64,000 bases of DNA, taken from positions 30,320,524-30,384,523 of the forward strand of contig NC_134845.1 in assembly GCF_965363235.1 (NCBI RefSeq), read 5' to 3'. Below the pieces are notes generated by a model, which was not told the DNA's origin, made no database searches, and saw nothing but the letters and a program-made list of their open reading frames with translations. Numbering within the stretch: the first letter of the stretch is position 1; each line of letters opens with the position of its first letter. This DNA comes from Mytilus galloprovincialis (Eukaryota > Mollusca > Bivalvia > Mytilida > Mytilidae). Shown here piece after piece: positions 1-14,900 of this stretch. A program made the position numbers and the translations under genes.

Positions 1-2140
1 TGCAACTTCCAGAGATCAATCCCATGCAATGTGAACAGATGAATGAACATATAAATTCGCCTTTTTCAAAAGATGAAATTCTCCAGTCTATTAAAAAACT
101 GAAGAATGACAAAGCTTGTGGTGAAGACGAAATTATAAACGAATACATAAAATCCACATCAAACCAGTTTTTATGCATTTATGAGAAACTTTTTAATATT
201 ATATTTGATAAAGGTCTTATTCCACATAGGTGGCTTATAGGTACAATTAAACCAATTTATAAAAACAAAGGAAACTCTAAAGATCCAAAGAATTATAGAC
301 CAATTACTATCGTTAGCTGTCTGGGAAAACTATTTACAGCAGTTTTGAATAAAAGACTTAATGATTTTTCAGAAGAGTTTACCTTAATACAAGAAAATCA
401 AAGTGGTTTTCGGCAAAAATATTCTACTACAGATAATATTTTTACCTTGTATTCTTTTTTTGAATTATTGAAATATAGGAAAAAGAAATTATATTGTGCC
501 TTTATAGATTTTGAGAAGGCTTTTGACACTGTATGGCGAGATGGTTTGTTTTATAAAATGTTGTTAAATAATATAAATGGTAAGATGTATAAGGTTATAT
601 CTAATATGTACTGTGATACTAAATCTCGTATATCATACAATAATTGTAATTCAGAATACTTTGCTTGTGACAACGGCGTACGACAAGGAGAAAACTTATC
701 ACCTTTCCTATTTTCTTTATTTTTCAACGATTTAGAAGATTTCTTGGTTAGTAAAAATATTACAGGACTTAAAACCTTATCAGAAGACCTTGAAAGAGAA
801 TTAAAAATACATCTAAAACTTTTTATCATATTATACGCAGATGACACGGTGCTGTTGGCCGAAACAGCACAGGATCTGCAGACGCAACTCAATGCCTTTC
901 ATGACTATTGTAAGGTTTGGAAACTGAAAGTAAATGTTGACAAAACTAAAACCCTAGTATTTGGTTTGGGACGTTTGCCAAAAAATCTCCAATTTACTTA
1001 TAATGGCATAAGCATTGAGTTAGTAAAGCAGTTTAACTATTTGGGTATTGTTTTTACTAAAACAGGAAACTTTAATATGACTAAAAAATATTTATCCAAT
1101 AAGGCCTTAAAAGCCATGTACGAAGTCCTGAAAATAGGAAGGATGTATCAGCTTTCTGTTAAATGTCAGCTTGACCTTTTTGACAAAATGATCAAGCCCA
1201 TTCTATTGTATGGGTGCGAAATATGGGGCTTTGGTAATAATGATATCCTGGAAAAGATTCATTTAAAATTTTGTAAAATTCTTTTAAACTTGAAATCCTC
1301 AACGCCAAATTATATGGTTTACGGGGAACTAGGTCGTCATCCGATCGAAATAGATATTAAAGTTCGAACAGTACTATTCTGGGCAAATTTGATATCCGGT
1401 AAACAAGCAAAGTTTTCCTTCATATTATATCAACTTTCTCGTCATATGAACGAGCACCATAATGTCCAGATAAAATGGATCCTGTTTATACAAAAAATAT
1501 TTCAAGATTGTGGTTTCTCATACATATGGGAGTCACAAAATTTTGTTAATAAAGAATGGTTAAAAACTGTTATAAAGCAGAGATTGCTAGATCAATATAT
1601 TCAGAACTGGAATTCCCTCATTCAAAATTCACCAAAAGGTATTAACTACAAAATTTTTAAGAAAAACTTGGAATTCGAAGAATATTTTAATATTTTGGAC
1701 TTCAAAGACGCTATTGTTTTTTGTCGATTTAGAACGACTAATACTAACTAAGCTGCCGATTGAAACAGGAAGATGGCAAAACGTGATCAGAGAAAACCGC
1801 TTTTGCAGTCTATGTAACAATCGACAAATAGGTGACGAATATCATTTTATATTTGAATGCAATTTTTTCCATCAAAAACGCAAAGAGTTTTTAACTGAAT
1901 ATTTTACAAAACGGCAAAATACAGTTAAATTCTCTGAACTTATGTCAAGTACAAGAAAACCAGTTCTGAAAAAGCTTTGTTCTTTTATAAAAAATATAAA
2001 TACTAGTGTTTGTACTCCTGGCTTGTAACTTTTGTAACCTCTCTCGCTTGTTTTGTACATATTGTAAATATTTATTGTTGTATCTGTTATCTCTGTACCG
2101 ATGTAATGCATTGGCTTTATGAGAATAAAGATATAATGGT
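1..2140 (+). mobile_element. LINE (non-LTR retrotransposon), reverse transcriptase frame, left part outside window
   Basis: The reading frame is open from base 3 (first ATG at 24) to 1751 and encodes a non-LTR reverse transcriptase. Visible motifs are the YRPITIVSCLGKLF block, box A FIDFEKAFDTVW with its catalytic aspartate, box B GVRQGENLSPFLFSLFFND, and box C ILYADDTVLLA (bases about 828-860). The C-terminal region continues in another frame from about 1745 to 2028 and carries a Cys/His knuckle (FCSLC...DEYHFIFEC), so a one-base frameshift near 1745-1755 separates it. The 3' tail runs to roughly 2140. The endonuclease part, if present, lies left of the window. The clade was not assigned. 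The element is probably fairly young, because the frame is open for 1.7 kb, but it cannot make a full ORF2 as read here. Confidence 0.93.
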
Positions 2141-2149
2141 GAACCCTAA

Positions 2150-2487
2150 ATAATAGAACAGACAAGTTTTATGTCATTGTAAAAATGTATACATTGTAGG
2201 TTCTACCAATTATAGGATAACAATATCATGTATTGAAAAGGGGTGAAGAAAAACAAATTAACTAATGAAAATCAGTTTAATGAATCACAAGTCAATTCTT
2301 CATAACTTTACAGTATGTATTAATGTATTCATATTAAAAAGTAATGTTCTTTTTGAAAGTGCTTTTCTACTTTTCTATTTATGTATTATAGATGGAGATC
2401 ATGGAGTCCCTTACCCAGTGGCTTCACAGTAAAATTTCTTTTAAGAACTTAGGTCTTAGTACAAGGTTTGCCAGTTCTACCTGTTTT
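2150..2487. other. Intergenic stretch, no supported gene
   Basis: AT-rich sequence. A 48-codon ATG frame (2391-2534) follows an acceptor-like TTATAG, but nothing identifies it as coding. Confidence 0.4.
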
Positions 2488-3888
2488 TATGGTGACTTGA
2501 AAAACACCGATACCACTCATATTACAATTCTACCTTGACATGTAAGTTTGTATCTAGCCTATAAAATACTTATTTAGCCTTGAGAATTGAAAGGTCAGTT
2601 TATCCCATTCATACAAAAGAAGTTGGTAAAATTGGCTTCATGCCATTTACCTTGTCCAACATTAAGGTCACTTTATTGTTATTGTGATATTGTTAAAGTA
2701 CAAAAGAACCCTATATTCTGACCAATGCTTAAACTTTGTGCATCTTGATTCAATTGTTTAAAATATGTTAATGTTGAATTTTAGGGGTTACTTTTGCCCT
2801 TTTTTTTATGTGTTAGTTTTCTTTTCAGATATAAAAAAACTATCGGCTTGACTTAATAGAAATAGACTATGCTTGCAGGTTCTCTTGTTTTTTGTTTACA
2901 CCAAATTCTAACGGATTATTAAATTTAGTTGCAAAATATTTTAAAAGAGAGCTGAAATTTTTTTTTTATCTTTTAATGTAAATTGAAGGTTGAATAATTA
3001 TATGTAAATTAGAATGAAGAAAACATCTTGGTCCCCAAAAAAATCATCAATCAGGATATAAAATTCCAAATATTAATTTATTATACTAAAATAAGTTCAT
3101 ATAGAATAAACTTTCTAAGATTTTATTGATTCCTTTTAAATTTATATCTCAAGCCACTGTTTTGCATGTTTAGGTCATGTCCCAACAAAAAATCAATAAA
3201 TATGACAGTACAATGTACTCTAAGCACAAACACATAAGGTCACTGTGAAATAGACATCTAGGGCAGGAGCAAACTGTCAGTTATACCAAACCAGTTTGAC
3301 TAGATCTTTAGTTAAAAACCAGTTTGACTAGATGTCTAGATTACTCTTGGAATAACAATGGTGTGGCCTATATTTTGACAATGTAAATAACATGAGGACC
3401 TGGATGGGTTTTTTTAATATCTGTATTCTTTAAAGTTTTAGGGCATTTTCTTTTAATAGCCTTGAAATAACTCATTCTGTAAAATTCTCATGAAAATGAT
3501 TTTCCAATTTAGTCTTTCTGTTACAAGATTATTTATCAATTATGTACATTGATCATGATTATATCATCAGTATTGCATTACAGTTACCTAAGTAACCCTA
3601 AATTTTGCACAGTTATTCTTTATACTTTTGCAATGCAGTAAATTATTTTCTTTTCTTTATTTTGATATTCATTTTCTATATTCTCTATTATTTTTTGTTG
3701 CTATTACATGTATTCTCTATTCTGTAAACCCCATTCTGAACCTCATAGGTAAACTTCTTTTGTATGAATGGGATAAACTGACCTTTCAATTCTCAAGGCT
3801 AAATAAGTATTTTATAGGCTAGATACAAACTTACCTGTCAAGGTAGAATCGTAATCTGAGTGGTACCGGTGTTTTTCAAGCCACCATA
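2488..3888. repeat. Inverted repeat with 137-bp arms around a 1.1-kb spacer
   Basis: The left arm at 2488-2624 and the right arm at 3752-3888 are reverse complements, both 137 bp, with five mismatches by eye. All five mismatches lie in the outer 53 bp; the inner 84 bp are identical. The right arm, read on the minus strand, contains CTTGACAG followed by GTAAGTTT, a good splice-donor match; the left arm has CTTGACATGTAAG instead. The spacer (2625-3751) is AT-rich with no coding evidence. It may be a foldback element or an inverted segmental duplication; no target duplication was recognised. Confidence 0.85.
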
Positions 3889-5979
3889 AGTTGTTTTAAA
3901 TTTTCCTACTGATGTTTATTCGACATAATTTTGGTGGAAGCTATGTTTGTTTGACCTGAAAGGTTCTGTATAACTCATTTCTGGATGATAGAATCTTGTC
4001 CATATAGATGTCTTTGGTAATGTTTATCAAATTATTATACTAATTATAGTGACATTAACCTCAATGAAGGGTTATAGATGGGTGTTATTTGATGTAACTA
4101 AACTTAAATATTTTTTTCATCTGTTTTCACTAGACAATTACAGCATTTTTTTGTATAAGTGCAAGTACTATGTGGAAAAGGAATATAAATCAAATAACCA
4201 AAGCAAATTGAAAATGACTAGACTTTGGTTATAACAATTATAAATTATATCTTATATAAACACACAGCACCAAAATATAAAATCCTCTTTAGAGAAAGTT
4301 AATGAATAATAAATCAATTATGTACCATGAAATTCTATTCTAAAGGAAATAAAAATTCAATGACAAAAGAAAATTGAAAATGACTAGGCTTTAATTATAA
4401 CAATTAAAAAAGTCTATCTTATCTGAAATCTAAATACACAGCACCAAACAATAACAACTTTTTGTTTAATGTAAGTAACTCTTTCATGGCAATTGACAAA
4501 CTCATTCTGTGTTTCAGGACCAGCCTGACTTACAATAAAATCAACAACAAAGATAAACAATGGCTTCTATTGGGTTTTTCCAGTCTTCTAAAAAATCTGA
4601 AACCTCAATAGGTAGAAGTTGCAATTCTAGCAAAATAAATGCAGGTAAAATCTGTAAAATAATAGAATGTGAATGAACTTTTGCCAACTGGAAACAAAAT
4701 TTTGTAACGTTCAGGGATCTTTTTTAAAATAATATCTTTGTAAATTCCACTAACTATTTTGGTTAAAATTAATAAAACAGATTATAAACTCTTCTAACAT
4801 TGTTTTTAAAATTATTTTTTAAAATATCTGTTGATTTTTACTATAAAAAAAGAAAATGATTTTGTTTCACTATGGATACCATTTCAAAATATGAATATGG
4901 CATAATAGTAGTCAAATGTTTTATGTCAACCCTGAAAATACATTATTGTGTTCAGGGCAGATAATCTGAAAAAAAAAGTTGAAGCATGATTACCGAATAA
5001 AATATTTTTAAGCTCACATTTTGAACTTTTAAATAACAAAAATCTGAACTCAATATATTCTATAACAAACTTCTGCACAAATAACTAATCTAATAAACCA
5101 ACAGTAAAGTGACCAGCAATTTGTTAACTGCAGTAAATACATAATTCCAAATTATAAAACAATTAATTTCAGTACATATTGCACATATCAATAATATATA
5201 ATCTCTTTTTACAACAAATCATTTCTGTAAAATATAAATTTCTCGTAAAAATACATCAATTTAAACAAAATAATACCTCAACAACCTCTTTTCAACAAAT
5301 ATTTGTATATTGCACATTATAATAAGTGGTATATTTGCTAACCCATTGAATTCAGTCCCTCTCCTTCACCTATCTCTCCTACTAGTGATGGTCTGAATTC
5401 TCTATACATGTTCAACAAATTCTGGATTTTGACTGGTGCTATGCAGAGAGTCAGCCAATTAGTAGGTTAGCTAAATTTTTTTTTTTTCATTGACTAAGCA
5501 TTCAAGCGTTATTGTAGTCATCATAGAACAGTGGAATGTACTGAATGAATGGAGAAACAGATTAAAATATAAAAAGCCAATAAATATAGTCTGAAAATAG
5601 AACTTGAAAAACACTTTTAAATCAAGAAAAAACAGTCGTTCATAGTTAGTTTACAAAGCAACTTCAAAACAGTCATTTCAGTGTGTTCTCCCAGGTGTAT
5701 GCAATGCTCATGGAACATGATAATATTAAACAACCTAATAAATAAATGCCCCTTTACATCAATGTTCAACCTGTAAAATCATTTTTAATAATTAGTCAAA
5801 GCAAATAGGTTATAATAACATGTTAAGACAGACTATTTACCATAACAATAATACCTCTTGGTTTTTTACAGCACCATACATATATTTTAGTCAACAATTT
5901 AATGCTATTATAACTGATATAATATGCTATATAATATTATATAAACTATATGCTTATAAAACTTATATGAAAACTAAAA
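3889..5979. other. Region 3' of the VSP gene
   Basis: This AT-rich stretch lies downstream of the VSP stop codon on the minus strand. Part of it is presumably 3' UTR, but no convincing polyadenylation signal could be assigned. No other gene or recognisable repeat was seen. Confidence 0.4.
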
Positions 5980-8900
5980 TTATAAGTCTTCTTTATGATC
6001 TTCAAAAAGAACTTCCACCATTAACTTTTCATGGTAGAATTTCTGTCCTTCTTTCTTGTGAGGATTATCTAGTTCTTCCCTGGTCAGAACCAATCTAAAT
6101 TAATATACAAAATTGCCCTTAAAAACATTGCAAAGTTCAAAAAAACTCAAGATATATAATTTAGAAATTTTCTGATCCCATTACATGATAATCATACATA
6201 CTGTAAACCAACTTATTTTCATAGATACATTAAAATCTGTTAAGTCGGTTCTATCCCATTTAGCAAGGATTTCATTTCGCGATTTTCTAATTAACATGAT
6301 GTGGTAAAATAAATTTAGAAAGCTCAAAGTTTAACATGACTGTTACAATATATTTTCTCATTATTTTTCTATTTGTGAAAGTCCTGAAAAATAAATCAAT
6401 TGCGAAAATAAGTTAACAGTATAACAAATGAATTTATACTTCTTATGTACAGTTTCTGTTTCCAGTGAGTAGCAATAATTAATTGCTACATTAGCAAATA
6501 CTTTGCAACTATCTGTTTATAAGTCAAGTATAATATTGTTTGGTAAAAATAAAATGTTAACTAGCTAAGTTCAGCTTTAGGTATCATAGATATATTGCTT
6601 TATAGAAAGTGTTTTAGATTTTAATGTTTCCTCTTAATATTCCTGTTTACAAAGTACTCTAGTAAATGTTACCCTGCTGAAATAAAACCATCTGCAGTAT
6701 TCTACAGTTAAAGTGTTAAACATCTTTCATTGTCAATGCAAATTTATTTTCTTTTAAAGGAGTCAGTTGCTTGTGTGATCCATTATATTGTTAATTTTTT
6801 TTAGTCATTCCTGTTATCCTTTTAATAGAATATATGAAGTGAATGTAGATGTATGCAGCTTGTAACTACTCAAACCCAAAAACCGTAACTCTAATATAGT
6901 CAGGAAAGGGTGATAAACTAGCATGTAGATAAGAACTATTGGTTAAGACTTTCAGATTTAAAAAAATATAATCTCATTGTTTGAAAAATATCTTAAAATT
7001 TATAGTGCCTTTTAAATGTAGTAACTTTAATTTACGGGTCATATATATACCTGCAATGAATGGCTATGCTTGACATTACTATCAGTTTACAATACCATGT
7101 ACATGTATCAACTTAATTCAATACATACCTATTGTCCTCTATGAAAGCAGTGTGGAACCAGAAGAAAAAGGCACAATGGTCATAGATCTTTGGTACATTT
7201 TTCTGTAAGTTAAAAAAAAAGCACTGTAGTTTCTCCAGTGGAACTTAAGAGTCTGTATGTTTTTTAAATGGACATAACTCATCACACAAACAGTTTATCA
7301 TTTAAAATTTTGATTTCCCCATTTTCAAGGTGTAGGTCTCAGTCATGAATACAAAGCACAGTCCTTACAAAATTAAGGAATAACAGCACTGTAGTTGAAT
7401 TGTTGCCACTGTCAATTGGCAATTTGAAGGTCGCAAATGCAGTTTTACTGGCAATGCGTAGCAGAGATAGTTAAACGGAAATTAGCGACTGTCAAATCAA
7501 AATTTAAGGTTGCAACTCTTCAACAATTTAGATTAAGTTACGTCAAAAGGGTGATTTTGAGGAAGGTGTTGGTTTATTTTTAATAATATTGTAGTAATAG
7601 AATATTTATTGAGCAAGTGAATTCAAATTTGCAGGTTCCTCCTTAGTTACAGGTCAACTGTGGATTTAATGGTATCTTTAGCCAATAAAAAAAAAAAGTT
7701 ATATAAAAATTGCATTAGAATTTGAAAATCCCATTAATATGTATTAATAGAGACAAAGCAGGCTATTGATATGACCTGACAATCAAACTGCAGAAGTTGT
7801 TACTTACCAATTTTGTTGTGCAACTTAATTAAAAGATGTAAAAACAGTGGCAAAACTGGTAAATGTAAATAAGACCACTAATAGGAAATCTGATGACATG
7901 TAAAAGAAAGTAATTCTGTCTGCACTCTAGTTTTTTTGCCTTACATTTGTTCTAAAGGATACTTTAATACTTACATCACTGGAAAAGAATCTAACTTTAA
8001 CATCATCTGTCAGAACTGGAACATTCTCTAATTTAACTTCAATACTGTCATCCTCTGGCAATTTACTTAGCTAAAATATAAAAATTAAAAAGATAAAACA
8101 AAACTTATATCCGTAACAAGTTCAAAAGCAAGTTTCCTCTCACTTTAAGGACAAAAGAATATGATTTCCTCTTCTATTCTAAAATTGCGTTCTTTACAAT
8201 CAATTTATTTATTTATTTATAAGGATTTGATTAAAACCAACAAAAATGTGACAGATATTTAAGAGTGCCTTTTAAAATAATCATTTTTTTTTTTTTTCAA
8301 TAGTCAGGATTTTACAAACCCCCTACACTACCTCCTGACAAGGGTATCAAGGGGTTAAATATAAAAAAAAAAATCAGTATACAATATATCACTGATAAAT
8401 TTATTTTTAAATTATAGTATTTAATATAAAAAAAGAAGATGTGGTATGATTGCCAATGAGACAACTAACCACAAGAGACCAAAATAACATGGCAATTAAC
8501 AACTATAGGTCACTGTAGGGCCTTCAACAATGAGCAAAGCCCATACAGCATAGTCAGCTATAAAAGGCCCCAAAATGACAATGTAAAACAATTCAAACGA
8601 GAAAACTAAAGGCCTAATTTATGTACAACAAGAATGTGTCCACAGTACACGGATGCCCCACTCACACTATCATTTTCTATGTTTAAAGGACTGTGAAATT
8701 GGAATAAATTCTCTAATTTGGCATTAAAATTAGAATGATCTTATCAAAGGGAACATGTATACTAAGTTTCAAGTTGATTGGACTTCTACTTTATCAAAAA
8801 CTACCTTGACCAAAAACTTTAACCTGAAATTTGCACTATCATTTTCTATGTTCAGTGAACCGTAAAATTGGGGTCAAAACTCTAATTTGGCATTTAAATT

Positions 8901-11900
8901 AGAAAGATCATATCATAGGGCACATGTATACTAAGTTTCAAGTTGATTGGACTTCAACTTCATCAAAAACTACCTTGACCAAAAACTTTAACCTGAAGCC
9001 AAAAACTTTAACCTGAAATTTGCACTATCATTTTCTATGTTCAGTGAACCGTAAAATTGGGGTCAAAACTCTAATTTGGCATTTAAATTAGAAAGATCAT
9101 ATCATAGGGCACATGTATACTAAGTTTCAAGTTGATTGGACTTCAACTTCATCAAAAACTACCTTGACCAAAAACTTTAACCTGAAGCCAAAAACTTTAA
9201 CCTGAAATTTGCACTATCATTTTCTATCAGTGAACCGTAAAATTGGGGTCAAAACTCTAATTTGGCATTTAAATTAGAAAGATCATATCATAAGGAACAT
9301 GTGTACTAAGTTTCAAGTTGATTGGACTTCAACTTCATCATAAACTACCTCGACCAAAAACTTTAACCTGACATGGGACAGACGGACGAACGGACGAACG
9401 AACAGACGAACGAACAGACGAACGAACAGACGGACGAACAGACGCACAGACCAGAAAACATAATGCCCCTACTACTATCGTAGACGGGGCATAAAAATTT
9501 AACAAAAAACAAAAATGTAACACATAAACAAACGACAACCACTGAATTACAGGCTCCTAAGGTTACATATAAATTTTATTTGATTAATTCTCTCTCTTTG
9601 ACTTTCTCTCATACAATACAAGTACTCTTCACTCGTTTGCTTTGCTACAATATGTATCTTGTACATGTATATGCAACAAAAATGTAACAGATATTTGAGA
9701 GTGCTTTTTAAAATAATCAACCAAAAGTTTCATGATTTAATAAAATACAGAAGCACAATAGCCAATAAAGTTGTGATCTTCATGGTTTTGTGGAAGAAGA
9801 AACAAACTACTTACCTAACTACCCCATAGTTATCACTTCAACAGAAACAATTTCCAACTTACTTTAGTAATGATTGCAAGCAATATAAATAGATACCGGT
9901 ATTGTTCAAAAACCAAAATTGTCCAAATTTCACTTTTTAATGGCTGCTAGACATTTAATCAACTTATATTAAAATCTATTTTTCCTTGATTGAGGAAACC
10001 TAGCAGTTTCATGGATATTTGATATTTTGGATTTGCCAATCTCTGATTACAAAGCCTATAGAAATTTTCTAATTCATTGAACATTTGAATTCGTGATTCA
10101 ACTAGCTGTACCCACGAAACACACGAAAATTGGTATGCAATGAATAATAATGAATCCACAGCATATGATTTTTTCCAGAAACAAAACATTCCCACAAATG
10201 TCAGTCTATTTATAGTCCCTATGACCTATTTCAGCCACGGACTATTTTAAAAAAAGTTTTGGTTAATGTGTAACTTATGATTTTAAACATTTAGTCCTTA
10301 AAATAACCAAAATTTAAGTCTCCGGAAACCTGTTGTGAGTCTGATCTTTCACCTAGTGACCTAAACATTTATTAACACTTCATAGCATTAAGTTTGGAAG
10401 TGATACTTGTATGGTTTAGAATATTTTATTAGGAAACCAAAATATTAAATTCCAGGCTTTAATAACAAGCAGTTTTCATATCATGAGCTGAAGTTGACTT
10501 TATCAAAATTGCTATTTCATATCATTTCACATAAAATACAATAAATTTAATTTAAAGTCAGATTATAATTAGCTTTTTCCTTTAACTATGAACAATTTCA
10601 CATGAGCACATTTTCTCAAACTATTAGTAAAAAACAGGTCTTATAATAATATATACTTACAGTGCAATTTATATTCTGACCTAAATTACATTCATATATA
10701 AGTAATCCATCCACTCTGATTTCCATACTGAGGTCTTTTCCATCAGCATTACCTACACCTATAAACAGTAGAAAATAAACAAACCATTAACCTTGATATC
10801 TATAATGAAAACTTTACCATCATCAATATGAATTTGTTTTTAACATAAGTACTGAAATTTATCATTGTGTAACTAAAAGGCATCTGAAAAGGCAAATGTA
10901 AGATTGATGTTTCAACAATATTGTGCATTTTAAAAAGATTTTTTTTTTTTAAATGCTCCACAAAAGATTTTATGTGCTTCTATAGATATATATCAGTTTC
11001 AAAACATTTGGTTGGGTCTATTAATAGTTAGAGAATAGAAACCAATATTGGGATGTATGTACGGACAAGGGTTACACATAATGCCCCCTTTGCCTAGCAA
11101 CAAGGACAGAAAAAGTCATATAAATTATAAAACAATTAGTGTAGAATTTTGACCTAATCATTGTTTTTCATAGTTGTCATTAATGTTAAAATACTTCAGT
11201 GTCCAAAAATACTTTATTTCAAAAATAAAAGTAATGTCCAAAGTACTGCATTAAAAGTATTTTCCTATAATAATATTACCAGTTAGGTTAAAGATCTTGA
11301 TAGTTGATATCTTCTTCGGTACTTGTTCAGGTACTTTACCATCTAGTTTCTTCTTTACTTTCTCAAAATATCCAACATATCGACTCTATAAATATATGTA
11401 AGGAGACAGTGTGTACTCTCTATGTGTATATGTTAGTGTAAATTTTAAAAAGTATTCAAATGCCATGAATTATGTTGTTTTAAAAAGATCATATTTTGTT
11501 CTAATTTGTAAATTCTTCAAATGATCAACTTAATAACTTCTAATTAAAAAAATGCTGGCCTTTTAAGTTAGAAAATAAATAATTTCATAAAATAAATAGT
11601 TGTTTTGGGATAGGTTGTGTATACAAACATTAAAAATAAAGTTACCAAAAACTGTATGCATCAATCAGTGTTACTAGTGTTGACTGGCTTGGTATGAACC
11701 TCCAGATGTAAATTAACTTTAAATATTTATTGTAATCTGAATATTATTTCCAATCTTGTTCTACAAGTTGAATATAAATGAAACAATCTGGGTTTATATA
11801 AAAGATAAAAGACAGCAACTAATATACATTCATTATAACAATGCATGACAATGCTGATTTGGGACAGACATGTAAATATAGTAGGGTAAAACTAGTTCTG

Positions 11901-14900
11901 AGAGCACCCAGTCCCTATTCATACCAATCAGTCTCTATTTCATCACAAATGGAGGATAACAAATGAAAAATGGATCTTAGAGCACTCTTTAAAACTATGA
12001 TATCCTTTTTATCATATTATTAAGTTTTTTTCCTAATAATTATTTAATTTAATTTTTATTTGGTTTAATCCAGTGTAACATATTTCATGCATTTATAAAA
12101 AAAAAAAAAAAAACACATTTGTATAAAATTGAGAATTGAAATGGGGAATGTATATCTTTATATCATACCTGACTAGGAGTTTCAACACCTTGAAACTTTT
12201 TACCCACAGATAAATCTGTTCTTCTGTCACCAAAGTATTCTAAACTTTCCTGAAATGACAAAAACCTATTTTGTTATCATACAAAACACCAGAATTGTCT
12301 CCCTTATACTAGGATTACATTTAATTTTGTCAAGTATAATTAAGCTGTAAATGTATTAAAAAAAAACACAAATGTTTGTTTACTGAAAATAGTATAAGCA
12401 CAAATTCTTTATTAAAGCATTTCTAAAAGCAGAAAGTATGTATAATACACATATTAGATTGTTTGTTCCTTGGTGAGTTTTATGCATTTATGACGCTTAT
12501 CTTGTGAAAAATATGGAAAACAGTCATACTAGCAAACTTTGGTGTCTAAATGACAAACTGTCATATGTCAGCAAGAAGGGGTGTATATTGTTGATTTGGA
12601 GGCTTGTACACAAATTATAACACAAACTTTCAGATTGAAAACAAACATTAGAATTTATTATAAAACCAATTCTGTTATAAATACACTCTTACATTAGTTT
12701 AGTTGACAATTATGGTTGATATGGTTGTTCACCATAACAATAAAATACTTTTCACATTTCTACTAAAAGTTCCTTTTGGTGACAGACTACATTGACCTGT
12801 GCTTGAAGTATGGTGTTAAACAACTTATCAATTCCATTGAAAATGAGTATGATGCAGTAGACTGTATTACTCCTACAGGCAAATTACCCTTTTTTAAGTG
12901 ATAATATAACCTTACATCATTGACTTATTTATAATTACCTCTGCACCGTCAAATAGTCCACATTCTATTAGCCAGACACATATCATTGTACCAGTTCTCC
13001 CTTTACCACCTTTACAATGTATGGATATTACATTCTGTTGATCTTGGGCCATAAATTCTCTGGCATTATCACAAAATTCAATCATTTCCCTAAAATATAA
13101 CATAACAAAACGATGCTTAAGTAACTCAATTCATGCATGTTCAAAATTTTCCATCAATTTTATTGGTAATGATTTCAAATGCTATTCAACCTAAGAACTA
13201 CTGTGAATTCTTTATCATTACTTGTTGGGTAACTTTGTTTTGGACTTCATGGATATAAGGTTACCATAATTTTAAAGTTCAAAATATATAATATTTTCTT
13301 AACATTTTTATGCTGACCTTAACTAAACTTCAAATTAAATATCCATGAAAATATCCATGAAAGTACAATTTTTCACAATCCACAAAAAACAAGTCCTTAC
13401 GAAAATAAATAAAATCAATATATATATATGCTCTACGAAGGCACTAATGTTTGCTTTATATGTCAGATAGACCAATTAATATTGTTTGCTGAAATATCCT
13501 GCAAACCTTGTGCAAAAGTCATATCAATCCACTACACATTAAAATTAATATTTTTTCTATCCAGCAATTCTGTTTCATTTATATACAGTACCTTACTCTT
13601 GGAACATTATGATCATCAATAAAAATTCTCTCCACTCTGTTATGGAACAATGTCTCATCATAATCTCTTTCACCTGAAAAACATTTTCTAATTATAATCA
13701 ATACACCATATATATTTTAACATTATGGAAAAAGTACATTAATTTTCAGAAAGGTCACTAGGGTCAATTTTTTTTAAATTCCAGATTAAATGTTACAAAA
13801 AACTAAAAGAAGAATGTGTCTTCAGAACATAAATGCTCCCCCCCCCCTTCAGGCTCAGCATTTTATCAAGTTAAAAAAGGGCATAACTCTGGAACAGTAA
13901 GTGATATACTGTCCAAATTTTAACTCTGTCTGCTTGTTGTGGTTCTTAACATTGTGCAAGAGTTTCATAAATTTTGGATGAGGCAAACTCAAGTGAGTGT
14001 GGAAACAAAAAAAAAATCCCATTTTTTAAGTTGTTAAGAGGGGCATACCTCTAGAACCAAAGGTAACTGAATGCCCAAATTTAATTTCTGTCTGAAGTAT
14101 TATTTTAGCATTGTGCATGACTTATATAAAATTTGAATGAGGCAAGCATAGTACGGAAAAATTTGCAATTTTCCAAGTTACATGTATAAAGGGGCATAAA
14201 TCTTGAACGATAAGTAACTTACTAACAAAATTTAGTCTTTGTCTGTCACTGTGTGATGTGGTGCTTAGCATTAAGTTTGAGTTTCATAAAATTTGGATGA
14301 GGCAAACTTAAGTTAGTTCACTGAAACAACAAATTTCCAACTTTCCAAGTTATAAAGGGGTGTTACTCTATACGATAGGGTAACTCTTAATGTCTTGTTG
14401 TCTACTGCTGGGGCACTCAAACTAATTTTGGCATCTGAAAGTCTCTTTAAAAACTTTTCATATAAGTGGTTTTAAACTAGGTTTTTTTACTATCACTTTT
14501 AAACTCCCTTAGCACCTTAGCAGTAAAAAAAAAACACATAATGCATTATCTTTATTATAACAACCTTATGATATAAAATGTCAAAATAAGCAAACAAGAA
14601 GTTCAACTAGTGTAATGAACAAGACCTTTTTTGATTATCTCAAAACAAATTGAATAAAATAAACTTACTACATAAGTTGTAAATCCTATAGTGATCTTTG
14701 TGTTTTGTGTTGAAAAATCTGGCTACTTCCTGCAATAAATTGTAACTTAATGTTAAATAAAGGATATGGTGTATTCATTGTGACACAAAATCACTACACA
14801 CATGCAAGAAAGTTTCTGAATTAAATTAAACCAATGATAGACATATTTTCAAATTGCCTCATTGTACCTTTCATAACATTTCTTACATCACTTGTGAAGT

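Noticed and set aside
2391-2534. 48-codon frame preceded by an acceptor-like TTATAG
   Set aside because: Its last part lies in the inverted-repeat arm, and it has no recognisable product.
3740-3890. Spliced-leader-like short exon plus donor in the inverted-repeat arm
   Set aside because: No Sm-site or snRNA-like structure follows, and molluscs are not known for spliced-leader trans-splicing.
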